Made by a program: the position numbers and the translations under genes. From Pelodictyon luteolum (GTDB taxonomy: Bacteria; Bacteroidota; Chlorobiia; Chlorobiales; Chlorobiaceae), in contig NZ_LVWG01000022.1 of NCBI RefSeq assembly GCF_001622165.1, forward strand, positions 22,519 to 86,518: a stretch of 64,000 nucleotides of DNA. The letters run 5' to 3'. The notes beneath the pieces are model-generated. The model was given only the letters and a program-made list of their open reading frames with translations, ran no database searches and was not told where the DNA came from. Positions within the stretch are counted from its first letter, which is position 1; each line of letters starts with the position of its first letter. This document shows, in pieces, positions 9,569 through 19,928 of this stretch.

Positions 9569-10651
9569 TCAGTCAGGGGAGTAGCGGTAGATGACGTACC
9601 CGACGCCGAGAAAGAGCAGGTTCGGTAGCCAGGCTGCAAGCATCGGCGGCATTACGCCGTTGTAGCCGAAGGTGGCGATGGTTTTCTGGAGGCCGAGGAA
9701 GAGGAACCCGGCAAACAGGCTGATGCCGATTTCAGCGGCAAGTCCGCCACGCTTTTTCTTGGCAGACAGCGGTACGCCGATGAGGATGATGATGAGCGAG
9801 GCGAAGGGCAGCGAGAGCTTGGTGTGCAGCTTGACTGAGCTCCGCTCGAGGCCTGCGAACCCGGCATGCTTCTTTTCTGAAAGGTACTGCCAGTGGCGCC
9901 CGATGTTCATTTCATCAGGCCGGAGGTTGAGCTCAGCCAGAGACTGGAGTGAGAGATGGAGTTTCACCGGCAGGATGCTTTCGGTCCGGAACCGCTCGCT
10001 TCCGTTTTCGAACGTTCGCAGCGAAGCATTCCGGAGCACCCACTCCTGATTTTCAGGGCTGTAGCGCATGCTGTCCGCATCGGAGCGGGAAATGATGCCG
10101 CTGTCGCTGAACTGCTCGATGGAGACATCCCTGGCACTCGACATGTCGGGGTTGAGCGAACCGAGGGTTATGATGTGGTTTCCGGGTTCGAGGATATGGA
10201 GGTTGCTGTTGCCGCCTTCCTCATCCCTCTGATGGTGTCCAAGTTCGTTGCGCTCGAAGTTGTTGTTGCGCATCGTTGCGGCCGGGGCGATCCAGAACGA
10301 GTTCGTGAGGTTGATGGTACTGATGATCATGCCTCCGAGCAGGAACGGGTAGAGAAGCTGGCCCATGCTGACGCCTGCTGAACGGATGGCGGGCAGCTCG
10401 CTTGAGACTGCAAGCTTGCCTGCCACGAGGATCGCGGCAAGAAGAGAGCTGACCGGAGAGGTGATGAGAATAGTCTGCGGTATAGCGAACAGGTAGTACT
10501 GTGCGATGGCATCGAATCCCTGATTCCTGTCCATGAAATCGTCGAGGTTCTCGACCATGTGGATGAGCATGAACAGGGCTACGAAGGCGAGGCTCGTGAA
10601 GACGAATGTCTTCACGAACTGCCTGAATATGTAGCGGTCAAGGATTTTCAT
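9569..10651 (-). CDS. lptG: LptF/LptG-family lipopolysaccharide export permease
   Basis: 360-residue inner-membrane protein of the YjgP/YjgQ family. It has three membrane helices at the N-terminus (starting MKILDRYIFRQFVKTFVFTSL), a large periplasmic jellyroll segment (about 135-265), and three C-terminal helices ending PNLLFLGVGYVIYRYSPD. With its paired permease and LptB it extracts lipopolysaccharide from the inner membrane for transport to the surface. Only one of the two permeases is here; I cannot distinguish LptF from LptG firmly. It follows the M16 peptidase gene by 11 bases, suggesting one transcript: M16 peptidase, lptG, DUF62. Confidence 0.85.
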   Translation of the reverse strand: MKILDRYIFRQFVKTFVFTSLAFVALFMLIHMVENLDDFMDRNQGFDAIAQYYLFAIPQTILITSPVSSLLAAILVAGKLAVSSELPAIRSAGVSMGQLLYPFLLGGMIISTINLTNSFWIAPAATMRNNNFERNELGHHQRDEEGGNSNLHILEPGNHIITLGSLNPDMSSARDVSIEQFSDSGIISRSDADSMRYSPENQEWVLRNASLRTFENGSERFRTESILPVKLHLSLQSLAELNLRPDEMNIGRHWQYLSEKKHAGFAGLERSSVKLHTKLSLPFASLIIILIGVPLSAKKKRGGLAAEIGISLFAGFLFLGLQKTIATFGYNGVMPPMLAAWLPNLLFLGVGYVIYRYSPD

Positions 10652-10662
10652 TCGCTCTGGGG

Positions 10663-13600
10663 TCAGTACCCGAATATGTTTTCAAGCGTGAGCTCTCGAA
10701 CGGTTCCGTATTTGCGCAGGGTGTTTATGTCAAGCTCCTCCTTTTTGCCGAGGACCAGCATGACATGCTTTCTGTTCCTGAAGTGGTTTTCGTGGAACCG
10801 CTGCACATCATCGATGCCCATCTTTTGCGCACCTTCAAAGATTTCCCGGCGTATATCGCCCTCATGTCCTAACCGGACGGCGTCTTCATAATTAAAGAGC
10901 ACCTCGGTGCGGGTGAGCCGCTCGCTGGAGATCTTCTGCAGGATTCCGTTCCGGGCCGAGGCGAACAGTTCCGGCGATAGGGGCAGTTCCTGCATCAGTT
11001 CGCTGATGCCTCCGAGTGCTTCGGGCAGCTTGTCCGACTGGGTCCCGATGTAGCTGAAAATATAGTTATGTTTTTCTTTCTGTTTGGGTGTCCGGTACAC
11101 GGAAAATACTGAATAGGCCAGAGCCTTGGCTTCACGGAGCTCCTGGAATACCACCGATGACATCCCTCCCCCGTAATATTCGTTGAAGAGAGAAATAAGC
11201 GGCACCTCCGAAGGGTCGTAGATGGCGTCACGCGTCAGCATGATAACCTCCGCCTGTGTCATGTCGTAATCGACTACGAAGATGGTGTTTCCTGTCTGCT
11301 CAAGCTCAGGGAACGGATCGGATGTCGGCGGGGCTTCGGGTGCGGCCGGGTAGCTGCGTACCGTCTGGAGTTCACGGACGATTGTTTCGGCCGAATCGGG
11401 CCCGTAGTACAGCACGCGGTGGCGGTACTGCATGAGGTGGCGCACCTCTCCCAGGAGCTCTTCGGGGGTGAGTGCTTCGAGTTCGCGGTCTGAGAGGACA
11501 TTGGTGAATGGTGACTTCGGGCCGTACTTGCCGTAACTTGACATTGCTTCGAAGAGGATTTTCCGCTTCGAAAGCTTGTCGTCTGCACGCTCCTTCCGGA
11601 TGCCGGCTTTCAGCTTCATAAGGGCATCCCGATCGGGGCGGGCGTTCTCCAGGAGCGATTCAAGCAGGCGGAGCGCACGGGGAAAGTTCTCCCTGAGCCC
11701 TGAGAGCTTCAGATAGACGAAGTTCTCCGAAGTAAAGGCCGAGAAGCTGGTGCCGAGCCGGTAGAGCTCGCGGCTGAAATCCTCCGGGGGAAGTTCAGCC
11801 GTGCCGAGATAGGAGAGGTAGTCGAGAGCCAGCTCGATTTTGCGGCTTTGGTTCTTTCCTGTGTCGAACACATAGTAGAGCGAGTACAGGTCGTTCTCGC
11901 GGTTTTCAACATAGTGAAGCTTCACGCCGCTCTTGACCTCATGAACCCCTATGTCCTTCCGGTAGTCGAGATAGACCGGCTCAGTGCCTTTCGAGGGCAT
12001 GGCGAGCAGTTCACCGGCAAACGTCGAGAGGGTATCGCGGTTGACTTTGAGCGGGGTGATCGGGGGTTTCTGTATTTTGGTCTCGCTTTCCGGCGTGCCA
12101 TGCTCTTTCTGGACCTCGACGTAGTTCGTTTTATAGTGCTGTCTGGCGAAGGCGGTGAGCTCCTCTTTTGAAATTTTGCGGAGTCGGTCGATCTGGGTGC
12201 TGTACTGCTGCCAGTCCATGCCCCAGATGAAGGAGTCGACATAGGCTTCGACCCTGCCGCGGTTGCTTTCGTAGAGCTTCAGCTGTTCTATTTTCAGGTC
12301 GTTGACGGCAGCCTCGAGGAGCCAGTCCGGGAACTCCCCGTTTTTCATGAGTTCCACCTGCTCCTGCAGAAGGCGGGAGACTTCTTCGAGGCTCTGGCCT
12401 TCGCGCGGCTTGGCGCTGAGGATATGAGCTGAATAGTCTTTCATCAGCACCAGCATGGAGCCTGCGTCGAGCACCTTCTGCTTCTGGTTCAGGTTCAAAT
12501 CGATAAGTCCGGCCGTCTGGTTGTAGAGCACCTTGTCGAGCAGGGTAAGGAGGTCGGCGTCGCGGGTGTTGACGCCCTGGAACCGGAACCCGATTACAAC
12601 CTCTTCGGCTTCAGGGCCCTTGACCCGTATCACTTCTGGCTTATTCAGGGGCTCTTCCTGTGGCGGGACGAAGGCCGGCAGCGCTTTGGGCTCGAGGACT
12701 GAGAACTTCCTTTCAATCAGCCGGATGGTTTCGTCGGGGTCGAAATCGCCTGCGATGCAGAGCGCCATATTGTTGGGTACGTACCAGGTACGATAGTAGT
12801 TCATGACGTTCCGTATGGACGGATTCTTCAGGTGTTCCGCTTTTCCTATGGTCGTCTGGGTGCCGTAGGTGTGCTTTTTGAAGAGCCCTGCGAAGAGATT
12901 TTCCCATATTTTGCGGCTATCGCTGTCCATGGTCATGTTCTTCTCTTCGTACACCGTTTCCAGTTCGGTATGGAAGAGGCGCATGACGGGGTTGCGGAAC
13001 CGTTCGGCTTCGATGGTGAGCCACTGCTCAAGCTTGTCGGCCGGGATGTCGTTGAGGTAGACGGTCTGCTCTACCCAGGTGTAGGCGTTGGTGCCCTGAG
13101 CACCGATTGAGTTCAGCAGCTTGTCGTACTCGTTTGGTACTGCGTAGCTGGCGGCCACGTTGGAGATGCTGTCGATGTCGCGGTAAATGGCGGCCCTTTT
13201 TTCAGGGTCTTCGGCTGCACGGTACTCTTCATACAGATCGGAAATCTTCTCGAGCTCCAGATGCTCTTTTTCATAGTCGAGTGAGCCGATGGAGTCGGTG
13301 CCCTTGAAGAGCATGTGCTCAAGGTAGTGGGCCAGGCCGGTGGTTTCGGCCGGGTCATTCTTGCTGCCGGCACGCACCGCGATGGAGGTATAGATCCTCG
13401 GTTCGTCCCGGTAGGGGCTCATGTAGACGGTCAGGCCGTTTTTGAGGGTATATATTCTGGTGTGGAGAGAGTCTCCGGGGATGGTCTGGTACGGGTAGCT
13501 GCCGGCTTCGGCGGATGCATTCATCATGGGCTTGCAGGAGGTTACGGAGAGGAAAAAGGCCCCGGCGGCAAGTATCGGGACGAAGATGTTCGTGAAAGCC

Positions 13601-13671
13601 CGAAAGGCCGCTTTTCCGGGTAAAAAATTAAAATGGGATTTATGGGGCATAATTGCAACCGGCAACGTCAT
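10663..13671 (-). CDS. M16-family zinc metallopeptidase, lipoprotein-type
   Basis: 1002 residues, built of tandem M16 (pitrilysin/insulinase) halves. The first half has the inverted zinc motif HYLEH at His115-Glu118-His119 and the distal glutamate in [10 protein letters not shown]. The second half (about 560 onward) lacks HxxEH, as in inactive partner domains. The N-terminus has a hydrophobic segment ending LSVTSC, a plausible lipobox with Cys46, so the protein probably sits in the periplasm on a lipid anchor. ATG 13650 (MPHKSHFNF) is a shorter alternative start. The first ATG is only five bases from a 41-nt palindrome, which favours the shorter form. Substrate unknown. Confidence 0.88.
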   Translation of the reverse strand: MTLPVAIMPHKSHFNFLPGKAAFRAFTNIFVPILAAGAFFLSVTSCKPMMNASAEAGSYPYQTIPGDSLHTRIYTLKNGLTVYMSPYRDEPRIYTSIAVRAGSKNDPAETTGLAHYLEHMLFKGTDSIGSLDYEKEHLELEKISDLYEEYRAAEDPEKRAAIYRDIDSISNVAASYAVPNEYDKLLNSIGAQGTNAYTWVEQTVYLNDIPADKLEQWLTIEAERFRNPVMRLFHTELETVYEEKNMTMDSDSRKIWENLFAGLFKKHTYGTQTTIGKAEHLKNPSIRNVMNYYRTWYVPNNMALCIAGDFDPDETIRLIERKFSVLEPKALPAFVPPQEEPLNKPEVIRVKGPEAEEVVIGFRFQGVNTRDADLLTLLDKVLYNQTAGLIDLNLNQKQKVLDAGSMLVLMKDYSAHILSAKPREGQSLEEVSRLLQEQVELMKNGEFPDWLLEAAVNDLKIEQLKLYESNRGRVEAYVDSFIWGMDWQQYSTQIDRLRKISKEELTAFARQHYKTNYVEVQKEHGTPESETKIQKPPITPLKVNRDTLSTFAGELLAMPSKGTEPVYLDYRKDIGVHEVKSGVKLHYVENRENDLYSLYYVFDTGKNQSRKIELALDYLSYLGTAELPPEDFSRELYRLGTSFSAFTSENFVYLKLSGLRENFPRALRLLESLLENARPDRDALMKLKAGIRKERADDKLSKRKILFEAMSSYGKYGPKSPFTNVLSDRELEALTPEELLGEVRHLMQYRHRVLYYGPDSAETIVRELQTVRSYPAAPEAPPTSDPFPELEQTGNTIFVVDYDMTQAEVIMLTRDAIYDPSEVPLISLFNEYYGGGMSSVVFQELREAKALAYSVFSVYRTPKQKEKHNYIFSYIGTQSDKLPEALGGISELMQELPLSPELFASARNGILQKISSERLTRTEVLFNYEDAVRLGHEGDIRREIFEGAQKMGIDDVQRFHENHFRNRKHVMLVLGKKEELDINTLRKYGTVRELTLENIFGY

Positions 13672-13676
13672 CCTTA

Positions 13677-13717
13677 CCCCATCTGGCTTGAGGCCTCCGG
13701 CCTGAAGCCAGATGGGG
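13677..13717. repeat. 41-nt near-perfect palindrome upstream of the M16 gene
   Basis: The left arm CCCCATCTGGCTT and the right arm AAGCCAGATGGGG are exact complements over 13 bases. A G-G mismatch follows, then an inner AGGCC/GGCCT stem with a TCC loop. There is no T-run on either side. It is either a strong RNA hairpin in the leader of the minus-strand M16 gene or a small mobile or dispersed repeat. Confidence 0.85.
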
Positions 13718-13790
13718 CTGAATCATTATGATATCGCATATTACGATGAAGAACTAACAATTGAAGGGAATAGTTCTTTAATTAAGGATA

Positions 13791-13935
13791 AACAGCCGGG
13801 GTCTCTTCAGGTATCAACAGCCGGGAGTCCTCTTAAGGTGTTAACAGCCGTTGGTCCTCTTTAGGTATTAACAGCCGGGAGTCCTCTTAAGGTATCAACA
13901 GGCGGAGTCGGTTCGTATAAACAGCCCGGGTCCGG
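13791..13935. repeat. Degenerate 27-bp tandem repeats, about 5.5 copies
   Basis: Units begin AACAGCCG at 13791, 13816, 13843, 13870, 13897 and 13920. The three central copies are 27 bp with consensus AACAGCCGGGAGTCCTCTTA followed by AGGTATY; the outer ones are shortened or eroded. Stops occur in the frames read along the consensus, so this is not a peptide repeat. It fills the 350-base gap between the M16 gene and uvrB together with the palindrome at 13677. Confidence 0.9.
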
Positions 13936-14023
13936 GTTGACGCGCTCCGGGCATGATTCGACGGTATTCAAAACAAGTATGTAGCAGGGAGTGTGTGTGC
14001 AGAGAGATCGGAAGGGGATTGGG

Positions 14024-16084
14024 ATGGATAAGGGAGTGTACCGGCTGGTGAGCCCCTACGAACCTGCGGGCGACCAGCCGAAGGCCATTCGGGAACTCAC
14101 TGCAGGCTTGCAGGCCGGTAGTCCGTTCCAGACGCTGCTCGGTGTGACTGGATCGGGAAAAACCTACACTATTTCCAACGTGATCGCCCAGGCCGGGCGG
14201 CCGGTGCTCGTGATGAGCCATAACAAGACACTTGCCGCGCAGCTTTACGGGGAGCTCCGGCAGTTCTTTCCAGACAACGCTGTCGAGTACTTCATCAGCT
14301 ACTATGACTTCTACCAGCCGGAGGCATACCTGCCCTCGATCGACAAGTACATTGCCAAGGACCTGCGCATCAACGATGAAATCGAACGCCTCCGGCTGAA
14401 GGCCACCAGCGCCCTGCTCAGCGGTCGGCGTGACGTGATCGTCGTCAGCTCTGTCAGCTGCATATACGGCCTCGGCTCTCCGGAGGAGTGGAAGAGCCAG
14501 ATCATAGAGCTTCGCACCGGCATGGTGAAGGAGCGCAACAGTTTCCTGCAGGAGCTTATTTCCCTCCATTACGTGCGCGACGACGTGGATCCCGGTTCCG
14601 GCAAGTTCCGGGTGCGCGGTGACATCATCGATCTCATTCCCGCCTACGACCAGCTGGCGCTCCGTGTGGAGTTTTTCGGCGACGAGATAGAAAGCCTGCA
14701 GACCTTCGACATGTCGAGCGGCGAAGTGCTCGGCAGCGATCCCTACGCATTCATCTACCCCGCCCGCCAGTTCGTTGCCGGAGAGGAACAGCTGAAACAG
14801 GCTATGCTCCGGATTGAAAATGAACTGGCCGGCCGGCTTAACGAGCTTCGCTCGGCCGAAAGGTTTGTGGAGGCGGGGCGGCTTGAGGAGCGGACCCGGT
14901 ATGACCTTGAAATGATGAAGGAGCTCGGCTACTGCTCCGGCATCGAGAACTATTCACGCCACATCGCGGCTCGCAATCCCGGCGAGCGGCCGCACTGTCT
15001 GCTTGACTATTTCCCCGAGGACTATCTGGTGGTGGTCGATGAGTCGCATGTGACCCTGCCGCAGATCCGCGGTATGTACGGGGGTGACCGCTCACGCAAG
15101 TCCATTCTTGTCGAGCATGGGTTCCGTCTGCCCTCTGCGCTCGACAACCGGCCGCTCCGCTTCGATGAATTCATGGACATGGTTCCTGAGGTCATCTGCA
15201 TCAGCGCAACGCCCGGAGATCTCGAGCTTGAACGCTCGGGCGGCGTTGTTGTCGAGCAGGTGGTACGCCCGACCGGGTTGCTCGATCCTCCGGTGGAGGT
15301 TCGCCCCGTGAAGGGTCAGATTGACAATCTCCTTATGGAGATCCGCCGCCATAACGCCGGAGGGCACAAGGTGCTGGTGATGACCCTGACGAAGCGGATG
15401 AGCGAAGACCTGCACGACTTCCTCCGCAAGGCAGGCGTCCGGTCCCGATACCTTCATTCCGAGATCAAGAGCCTTGAGCGGATGCAGATTCTGCGCGAGC
15501 TCCGTACGGGGGAGATCGATGTCCTTGTCGGTGTCAACCTTCTTCGCGAGGGGCTTGACCTGCCGGAAGTCTCCCTTGTGGCGATTCTCGATGCCGACAA
15601 GGAGGGGTTCCTGCGCAATACCCGGTCGCTCATGCAGATTGCCGGCAGGGCTGCGAGAAATGTTGAGGGTTTCGTGGTGCTCTATGCCGACACCATCACC
15701 CGCTCTATACGGGAAGTGCTCGACGAGACTGCCCGCCGGCGCGAGATCCAGCAGCGGTATAATGAGGAGCACGGCATCACGCCCCGCTCCATCACAAAGT
15801 CGGTCGAGGAGATCCTCGACACCACCAGTGTCGCCGATGCCGAGGAACGCTACCGCCGCCGCCGGTTCGGACTTGAGCCGCGTCCTGAACGACTGCTTGC
15901 AGGTGTTCTCGAGTCCATGACCCCCGAGGAGGGCCGTGCGATGGCTGCAGAACTTCGCGCCGAGATGCAGCAGGCGGCGCTTGCCATGGAATATGAGAAG
16001 GCCGCATATCTGCGCGACGAGATTGCACGCCTCGAAGATCGTCTTGGCGGCGCGGCACCTCCCGGCAAAGGAGAGCAGGCATGA
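14024..16084 (+). CDS. uvrB: Excinuclease ABC subunit B
   Basis: The damage-verifying helicase of nucleotide excision repair. Start ATG 14024 ([19 protein letters not shown], 686 residues) is preceded by GGAAGGGG; an in-frame start at 13991 would add 11 unrelated residues. Motifs seen: Walker A GVTGSGKT, the beta-hairpin region [16 protein letters not shown], the DESH box [12 protein letters not shown], helicase motifs V-VI ([19 protein letters not shown] and QIAGRAARN), and a C-terminal UVR motif ([13 protein letters not shown]) that contacts UvrA/UvrC. No uvrA or uvrC nearby. Confidence 0.98.
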   Translation: MDKGVYRLVSPYEPAGDQPKAIRELTAGLQAGSPFQTLLGVTGSGKTYTISNVIAQAGRPVLVMSHNKTLAAQLYGELRQFFPDNAVEYFISYYDFYQPEAYLPSIDKYIAKDLRINDEIERLRLKATSALLSGRRDVIVVSSVSCIYGLGSPEEWKSQIIELRTGMVKERNSFLQELISLHYVRDDVDPGSGKFRVRGDIIDLIPAYDQLALRVEFFGDEIESLQTFDMSSGEVLGSDPYAFIYPARQFVAGEEQLKQAMLRIENELAGRLNELRSAERFVEAGRLEERTRYDLEMMKELGYCSGIENYSRHIAARNPGERPHCLLDYFPEDYLVVVDESHVTLPQIRGMYGGDRSRKSILVEHGFRLPSALDNRPLRFDEFMDMVPEVICISATPGDLELERSGGVVVEQVVRPTGLLDPPVEVRPVKGQIDNLLMEIRRHNAGGHKVLVMTLTKRMSEDLHDFLRKAGVRSRYLHSEIKSLERMQILRELRTGEIDVLVGVNLLREGLDLPEVSLVAILDADKEGFLRNTRSLMQIAGRAARNVEGFVVLYADTITRSIREVLDETARRREIQQRYNEEHGITPRSITKSVEEILDTTSVADAEERYRRRRFGLEPRPERLLAGVLESMTPEEGRAMAAELRAEMQQAALAMEYEKAAYLRDEIARLEDRLGGAAPPGKGEQA

Positions 16085-16216
16085 GGTTGGAGTAGTTTTT
16101 CTTCGTGCATTGTTTTGTTAATGGCGAAATAAAGTTTTATAGAGAAGAGACGGGGGGCCCGGAGCGGGACCCCCTTCAGCATCTACCACTTTTTTTCAAG
16201 GGGAGCAGAAGCGGCT

Positions 16217-18418
16217 ATGTTGGCCCAGATAGAAAAGGAGCACTACCAGAAACTCCATGAGATTCTGCGTCTTGCACGCCAGAACCTCAAGCAGGTCGAT
16301 GAATCGCTGATACAGCGGGCGTTTTTCATGTGCTACCGTGCCCATGAGGGGGAGAAGCGCGCTTCCGGCGAGCCCTATTTCTACCATCCGGTGGAGGTCG
16401 CAACGATTCTGCTCAACGAGCTGCCGCTTGATGGCGTATCGGTCGCCGCCGCGCTTCTGCACGACGTGATCGAGGACAGCGGCTATACCTATGAGGACAT
16501 TTCCGCCGAACTCGGTCTTGAGGTCGCAGACATCGTCGAAGGGCTGACGAAGATATCCGGGATCATGATCAACCGCGAGACCACGCAGGCTGAAGGGTTC
16601 CGGAAAATGCTGCTCTCGATGGTGAAGGATATCCGCGTCATCCTCATTAAGTTCTGCGATCGGCTGCATAATATGCGCACCCTCGAGTCGCTCCCCGAGC
16701 ACCGGAGGCTGAAGATCGCTCTGGAAACGCGCGACATATACGCACCGCTTGCGCATCGGTTCGGTCTCGGCAAGATGAAGGTGGAGTTCGAGAACCTCGC
16801 CCTGAAGTACATCGACCCGGAGATGTTCGCATTCCTGCAGCAGAAAGTCCGCCTGACGAGGGGCGAGCGGGTCGCCTACCTCAACAAGATGATCGATCCC
16901 ATCAAGGATGACCTTGAGAAGCAGGGCTTCCAGGTCGAGGTGCAGGGACGGGCTAAGCACCTGTTTTCGATCTACAACAAGATGCGCAACAAGAACAAGA
17001 CCTACGAGGATATCCACGACCTCTACGGCATCCGTGTGATCATCGATACGGAACGCATCGCCGACTGTTTTGCCGTTTACGGTTTCATCACCCAGAAGTA
17101 TCCGCCCGTTCCGCAGCACTTCAAGGACTACATATCCATCCCCAAGCATAACGGATACCAGTCGCTCCATTCTGCCATCATCGGCCCGAAGGGCAACATG
17201 GTGGAGCTGCAGATCCGCACCCGGCGCATGCACGAGTTCGCAGAACTCGGCGTCGCGGCGCACTGGCGCTACAAGGAGAAAATCAGCAAGGACGACGCCA
17301 GCATCGACTCGTTCCTCCGCTGGGCCCGCGAGCTCATCAAGGACGCCGATTCTGCGGCCGCATTCATGGAGGGGTTCAAGCTCAATCTCTACCATGACGA
17401 AATCTATGTTTTCACCCCGAAGGGCGACATGAAGACCATGCCGGCCGGCGCAACCCCGATCGATTTCGCCTATTCCATCCACACCGAAATCGGCAACGGA
17501 TGCATCGGCGCGAAGGTCAACGGGCGCATTGTCCGGCTGAACGCCGAACTCAAGTCGGGAGACCGGGTAGAGATCATCACCTCCAAGAACCAGCAGCCCA
17601 AGGCTGACTGGCTGAAGCTGGTGGTGACCCACCGTGCTAAACTGAAGATCCGTTCGGCCATCAACGAAGAGCGCCGCCTTCAGATCGAAAAGGGTCGCGG
17701 TATGTGGGAGAAGATGCTTACGGGGACGAAGAAGCTCCTCTCGGACAATGACATCGTGCGTTACGCCCGACGATACGGGGTGAAGACCCCTGCGGACTTT
17801 TTCAGCGCCCTGGCAAACCAGCAGATCAACGGCGAAGAGGTCATCAAACGCGTCAACAGCGAACAGCGGGAGCCGGAATCGCTTGAGGTCAGGGAGGATC
17901 CGAAACAGCTGGCAGAGTATCTTCGCACGGCCCGGGAGGGCGGCGAGGATCGGAAGGATCAGCCGAAAAAGCGGGACGAGGTCACGATCGCCGGAATGAA
18001 CAATATCGCATACGCTTACGCGAAATGCTGCCAGCCGGTTCCGGGAGATGATGTCATCGGGTTCGTTACTGCAGAAGGCGTGGTGAAGATCCACCGGAAA
18101 AACTGCATCAACGTGAGTAACGAGAACCTGCAGAAAAGTGAGCGGGTGGTGTCGGTATCGTGGAACCGGAAGGTCGAAACCGACTTCCTCGCAGGCATCC
18201 GAATCGTCGGAGAAGACCGTATCGGCATCACCAACCAGCTCACCCTCGTCATGTCGAAGTTCGATACCAACATCCGCAGCATTTCGCTCCATGCCCGCGA
18301 CGGGATGTTCGTCGGCACCGTCATGGTCTATGTACGCAACACCGAAAAGCTCAGTGCCCTTATGGACAAGCTGAAGAAGGTGGGCGGCGTCTTCACCGTG
18401 GAGCGGCTTATCAGCTGA
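16217..18418 (+). CDS. relA/spoT: Bifunctional (p)ppGpp synthetase/hydrolase
   Basis: 733 residues in the Rel/SpoT order. The HD hydrolase domain (about 40-200) has YHPVE and LLHDVIEDSGYTYEDI, with the key His82-Asp83. The synthetase domain (about 240-370) contains IYNKMRNKNKTYEDIHDLYG and NGYQSLHSAIIGP. A TGS domain (about 390-455, VFTPKGDMKTMPAGATPIDF) and a C-terminal ACT domain complete it. Both catalytic halves look intact, so the protein should make and degrade the stringent-response alarmone. It is the only such gene in the window and probably monocistronic. Confidence 0.96.
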   Translation: MLAQIEKEHYQKLHEILRLARQNLKQVDESLIQRAFFMCYRAHEGEKRASGEPYFYHPVEVATILLNELPLDGVSVAAALLHDVIEDSGYTYEDISAELGLEVADIVEGLTKISGIMINRETTQAEGFRKMLLSMVKDIRVILIKFCDRLHNMRTLESLPEHRRLKIALETRDIYAPLAHRFGLGKMKVEFENLALKYIDPEMFAFLQQKVRLTRGERVAYLNKMIDPIKDDLEKQGFQVEVQGRAKHLFSIYNKMRNKNKTYEDIHDLYGIRVIIDTERIADCFAVYGFITQKYPPVPQHFKDYISIPKHNGYQSLHSAIIGPKGNMVELQIRTRRMHEFAELGVAAHWRYKEKISKDDASIDSFLRWARELIKDADSAAAFMEGFKLNLYHDEIYVFTPKGDMKTMPAGATPIDFAYSIHTEIGNGCIGAKVNGRIVRLNAELKSGDRVEIITSKNQQPKADWLKLVVTHRAKLKIRSAINEERRLQIEKGRGMWEKMLTGTKKLLSDNDIVRYARRYGVKTPADFFSALANQQINGEEVIKRVNSEQREPESLEVREDPKQLAEYLRTAREGGEDRKDQPKKRDEVTIAGMNNIAYAYAKCCQPVPGDDVIGFVTAEGVVKIHRKNCINVSNENLQKSERVVSVSWNRKVETDFLAGIRIVGEDRIGITNQLTLVMSKFDTNIRSISLHARDGMFVGTVMVYVRNTEKLSALMDKLKKVGGVFTVERLIS

Positions 18419-18487
18419 ACGGAATGCTTTTGCAGAATTGTTTGTATGTTTACCCTTGCAATCATTGAACAACCAACACCATACCCC

Positions 18488-19099
18488 ATGAACACCACCT
18501 CCAGAAAACCGATGGCTATCCGTGTCATACAGATCTTTACGCTGCTCTTGTTCTTCGGTTCCCTTTCAGGATGCGGCTACAACAGCATCCAGCAGAACGA
18601 CGAAGCCGTGAACCGTGCATGGGGTGACCTTGAGTCGCAGCTCCAGCGCCGAGGGGATCTCGTGCCGAACCTTGTCGCCACGGTGAAGGGTGCGGCGGAT
18701 TTCGAAAAGGAAACCCTTACTGCCGTCGTCGAGGCCCGCGCCAAAGCATCGTCGGTGACGATGACGCCCGAGATGCTCAGCGACCCTCAGGCCATGCAGC
18801 GCTTCCAGAGCGCACAGGGCGCACTTTCCTCAAGTCTCTCCCGCCTCCTCGTGACGGTTGAGCGCTACCCTGAAATCAAGGCCAACCAGAACTTCCGCGA
18901 CCTCCAGAACCAGCTGGAAGGCACCGAGAACCGCATTGCGGTTGCCCGCCAGCGCTACAACGGCGCTGTCGAAACCCTCAACTTCTCGATCCGCCAGTTC
19001 CCGAACTCCATGACCAATTCGCTGCTTCTGAAACTCAAGCCGAGAGAGTACTTCAAGGCTGATGAAGCCTCGAAGGCCCTGCCGGAGGTGAAATTCTGA
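18488..19099 (+). CDS. lemA: LemA-family lipoprotein
   Basis: 203 residues from ATG 18488. The N-terminal hydrophobic segment ends in a lipobox LSGC (Cys29). The LemA core follows: [20 protein letters not shown], then [16 protein letters not shown], and a helical C-terminus ending in [17 protein letters not shown]. LemA proteins are envelope-anchored helical bundles of uncertain function, commonly encoded next to TPM-domain proteins as here (three bases to the next gene). Confidence 0.92.
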   Translation: MNTTSRKPMAIRVIQIFTLLLFFGSLSGCGYNSIQQNDEAVNRAWGDLESQLQRRGDLVPNLVATVKGAADFEKETLTAVVEARAKASSVTMTPEMLSDPQAMQRFQSAQGALSSSLSRLLVTVERYPEIKANQNFRDLQNQLEGTENRIAVARQRYNGAVETLNFSIRQFPNSMTNSLLLKLKPREYFKADEASKALPEVKF

Positions 19100-19101
19100 G
19101 G

Positions 19102-19893
19102 ATGGTCCGGACCTTCTTCAGAGAGAGAGTGCACGACGCCGGGGCCCTGCCCGTAAGGGCCCTCGGCGTGCTTGTGCTGCTCATTCCGCTCCTTGCAGCC
19201 TTTTCTTCCACACTCTTTGCCCTTGATGTTCCGGCGCTGTCCGGCAGGGTGAACGACTACGGCGCAATGATCTCTCCCTCTGCCCGGGCCTCAATCGATC
19301 GCAGCCTTGCGCGCCTTGAAAAAGAGGAATCGACCCAGGTAGTGGTGCTGACGGTTCCTTCACTCGAGGGAGACGCAATAGAGGATTTCTCCATGCGGGT
19401 AGCCGAGGCATGGAAGATCGGCCGCAAAGGCAAGGACAATGGCGCGCTGCTCATTGCTTCGCGTGATGACCGCAAGATCCGCATCGAGGTCGGCTATGGC
19501 CTAGAAGGGAGCCTGACCGACCTTACGGCCGGGCGCATCGTCCAGAACGAAATGGTTCCGCTGTTTCGCGCAGGCAGGATCGATGAAGGATTCCTGCAGG
19601 GAGTTTCCTCCATCATAGCAGCTGTACACGGGGAATACAGGGCTGAACCCGGGGCTCCGAAGAAGGGGGGACGGGTGTCGCTGCCGATGCTTATGCTGCT
19701 GCTCTTTTTCATATACTTCAGCGGCCTTTTCAGCCGCCATCGCGGTGGCGGTGGGGGGCCGTTCATCTCCGGCGGTCCCGGAGGCGGTTTCTACGGAGGC
19801 GGCACCTTTGGTGGTGGAGGCGGTTTCGGCGGCGGTGGCTTTGGGGGCGGAGGCGGCGGATTCGGTGGCGGCGGCGCTTCGGGGAGCTGGTGA
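19102..19893 (+). CDS. TPM-domain (YgcG-type) exported protein with glycine-rich tail
   Basis: 263 residues. A signal peptide or anchor (about 20-41) is followed by a TPM domain (about 45-190; VPALSGRVNDYGAMISP at its start, GYGLEGSLTDLTAGRIVQNE near its end), one membrane segment (LPMLMLLLFFIYFSGLF, about 195-211) and a 45-residue Gly-rich tail (repeated FGGGGGFGGG). The arrangement matches YgcG/TPM proteins of the LemA locus. The cluster is often linked to envelope or membrane-protein maintenance, but the biochemical role is unsettled. Confidence 0.9.
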   Translation: MVRTFFRERVHDAGALPVRALGVLVLLIPLLAAFSSTLFALDVPALSGRVNDYGAMISPSARASIDRSLARLEKEESTQVVVLTVPSLEGDAIEDFSMRVAEAWKIGRKGKDNGALLIASRDDRKIRIEVGYGLEGSLTDLTAGRIVQNEMVPLFRAGRIDEGFLQGVSSIIAAVHGEYRAEPGAPKKGGRVSLPMLMLLLFFIYFSGLFSRHRGGGGGPFISGGPGGGFYGGGTFGGGGGFGGGGFGGGGGGFGGGGASGSW

Positions 19894-19928
19894 GGGCGAA
19901 GGGTCCCACAACAATGCAGGAGGAGAAA

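Noticed and set aside
13791..13935. CRISPR array
   Set aside because: Repeats are head-to-tail with no unique spacers, the copies are degenerate and no cas genes are present.
16196..18472. 758-codon open frame on the minus strand
   Set aside because: Exact antisense of relA/spoT; a by-product of high-GC codon use, with no family resemblance and a clear gene on the other strand.
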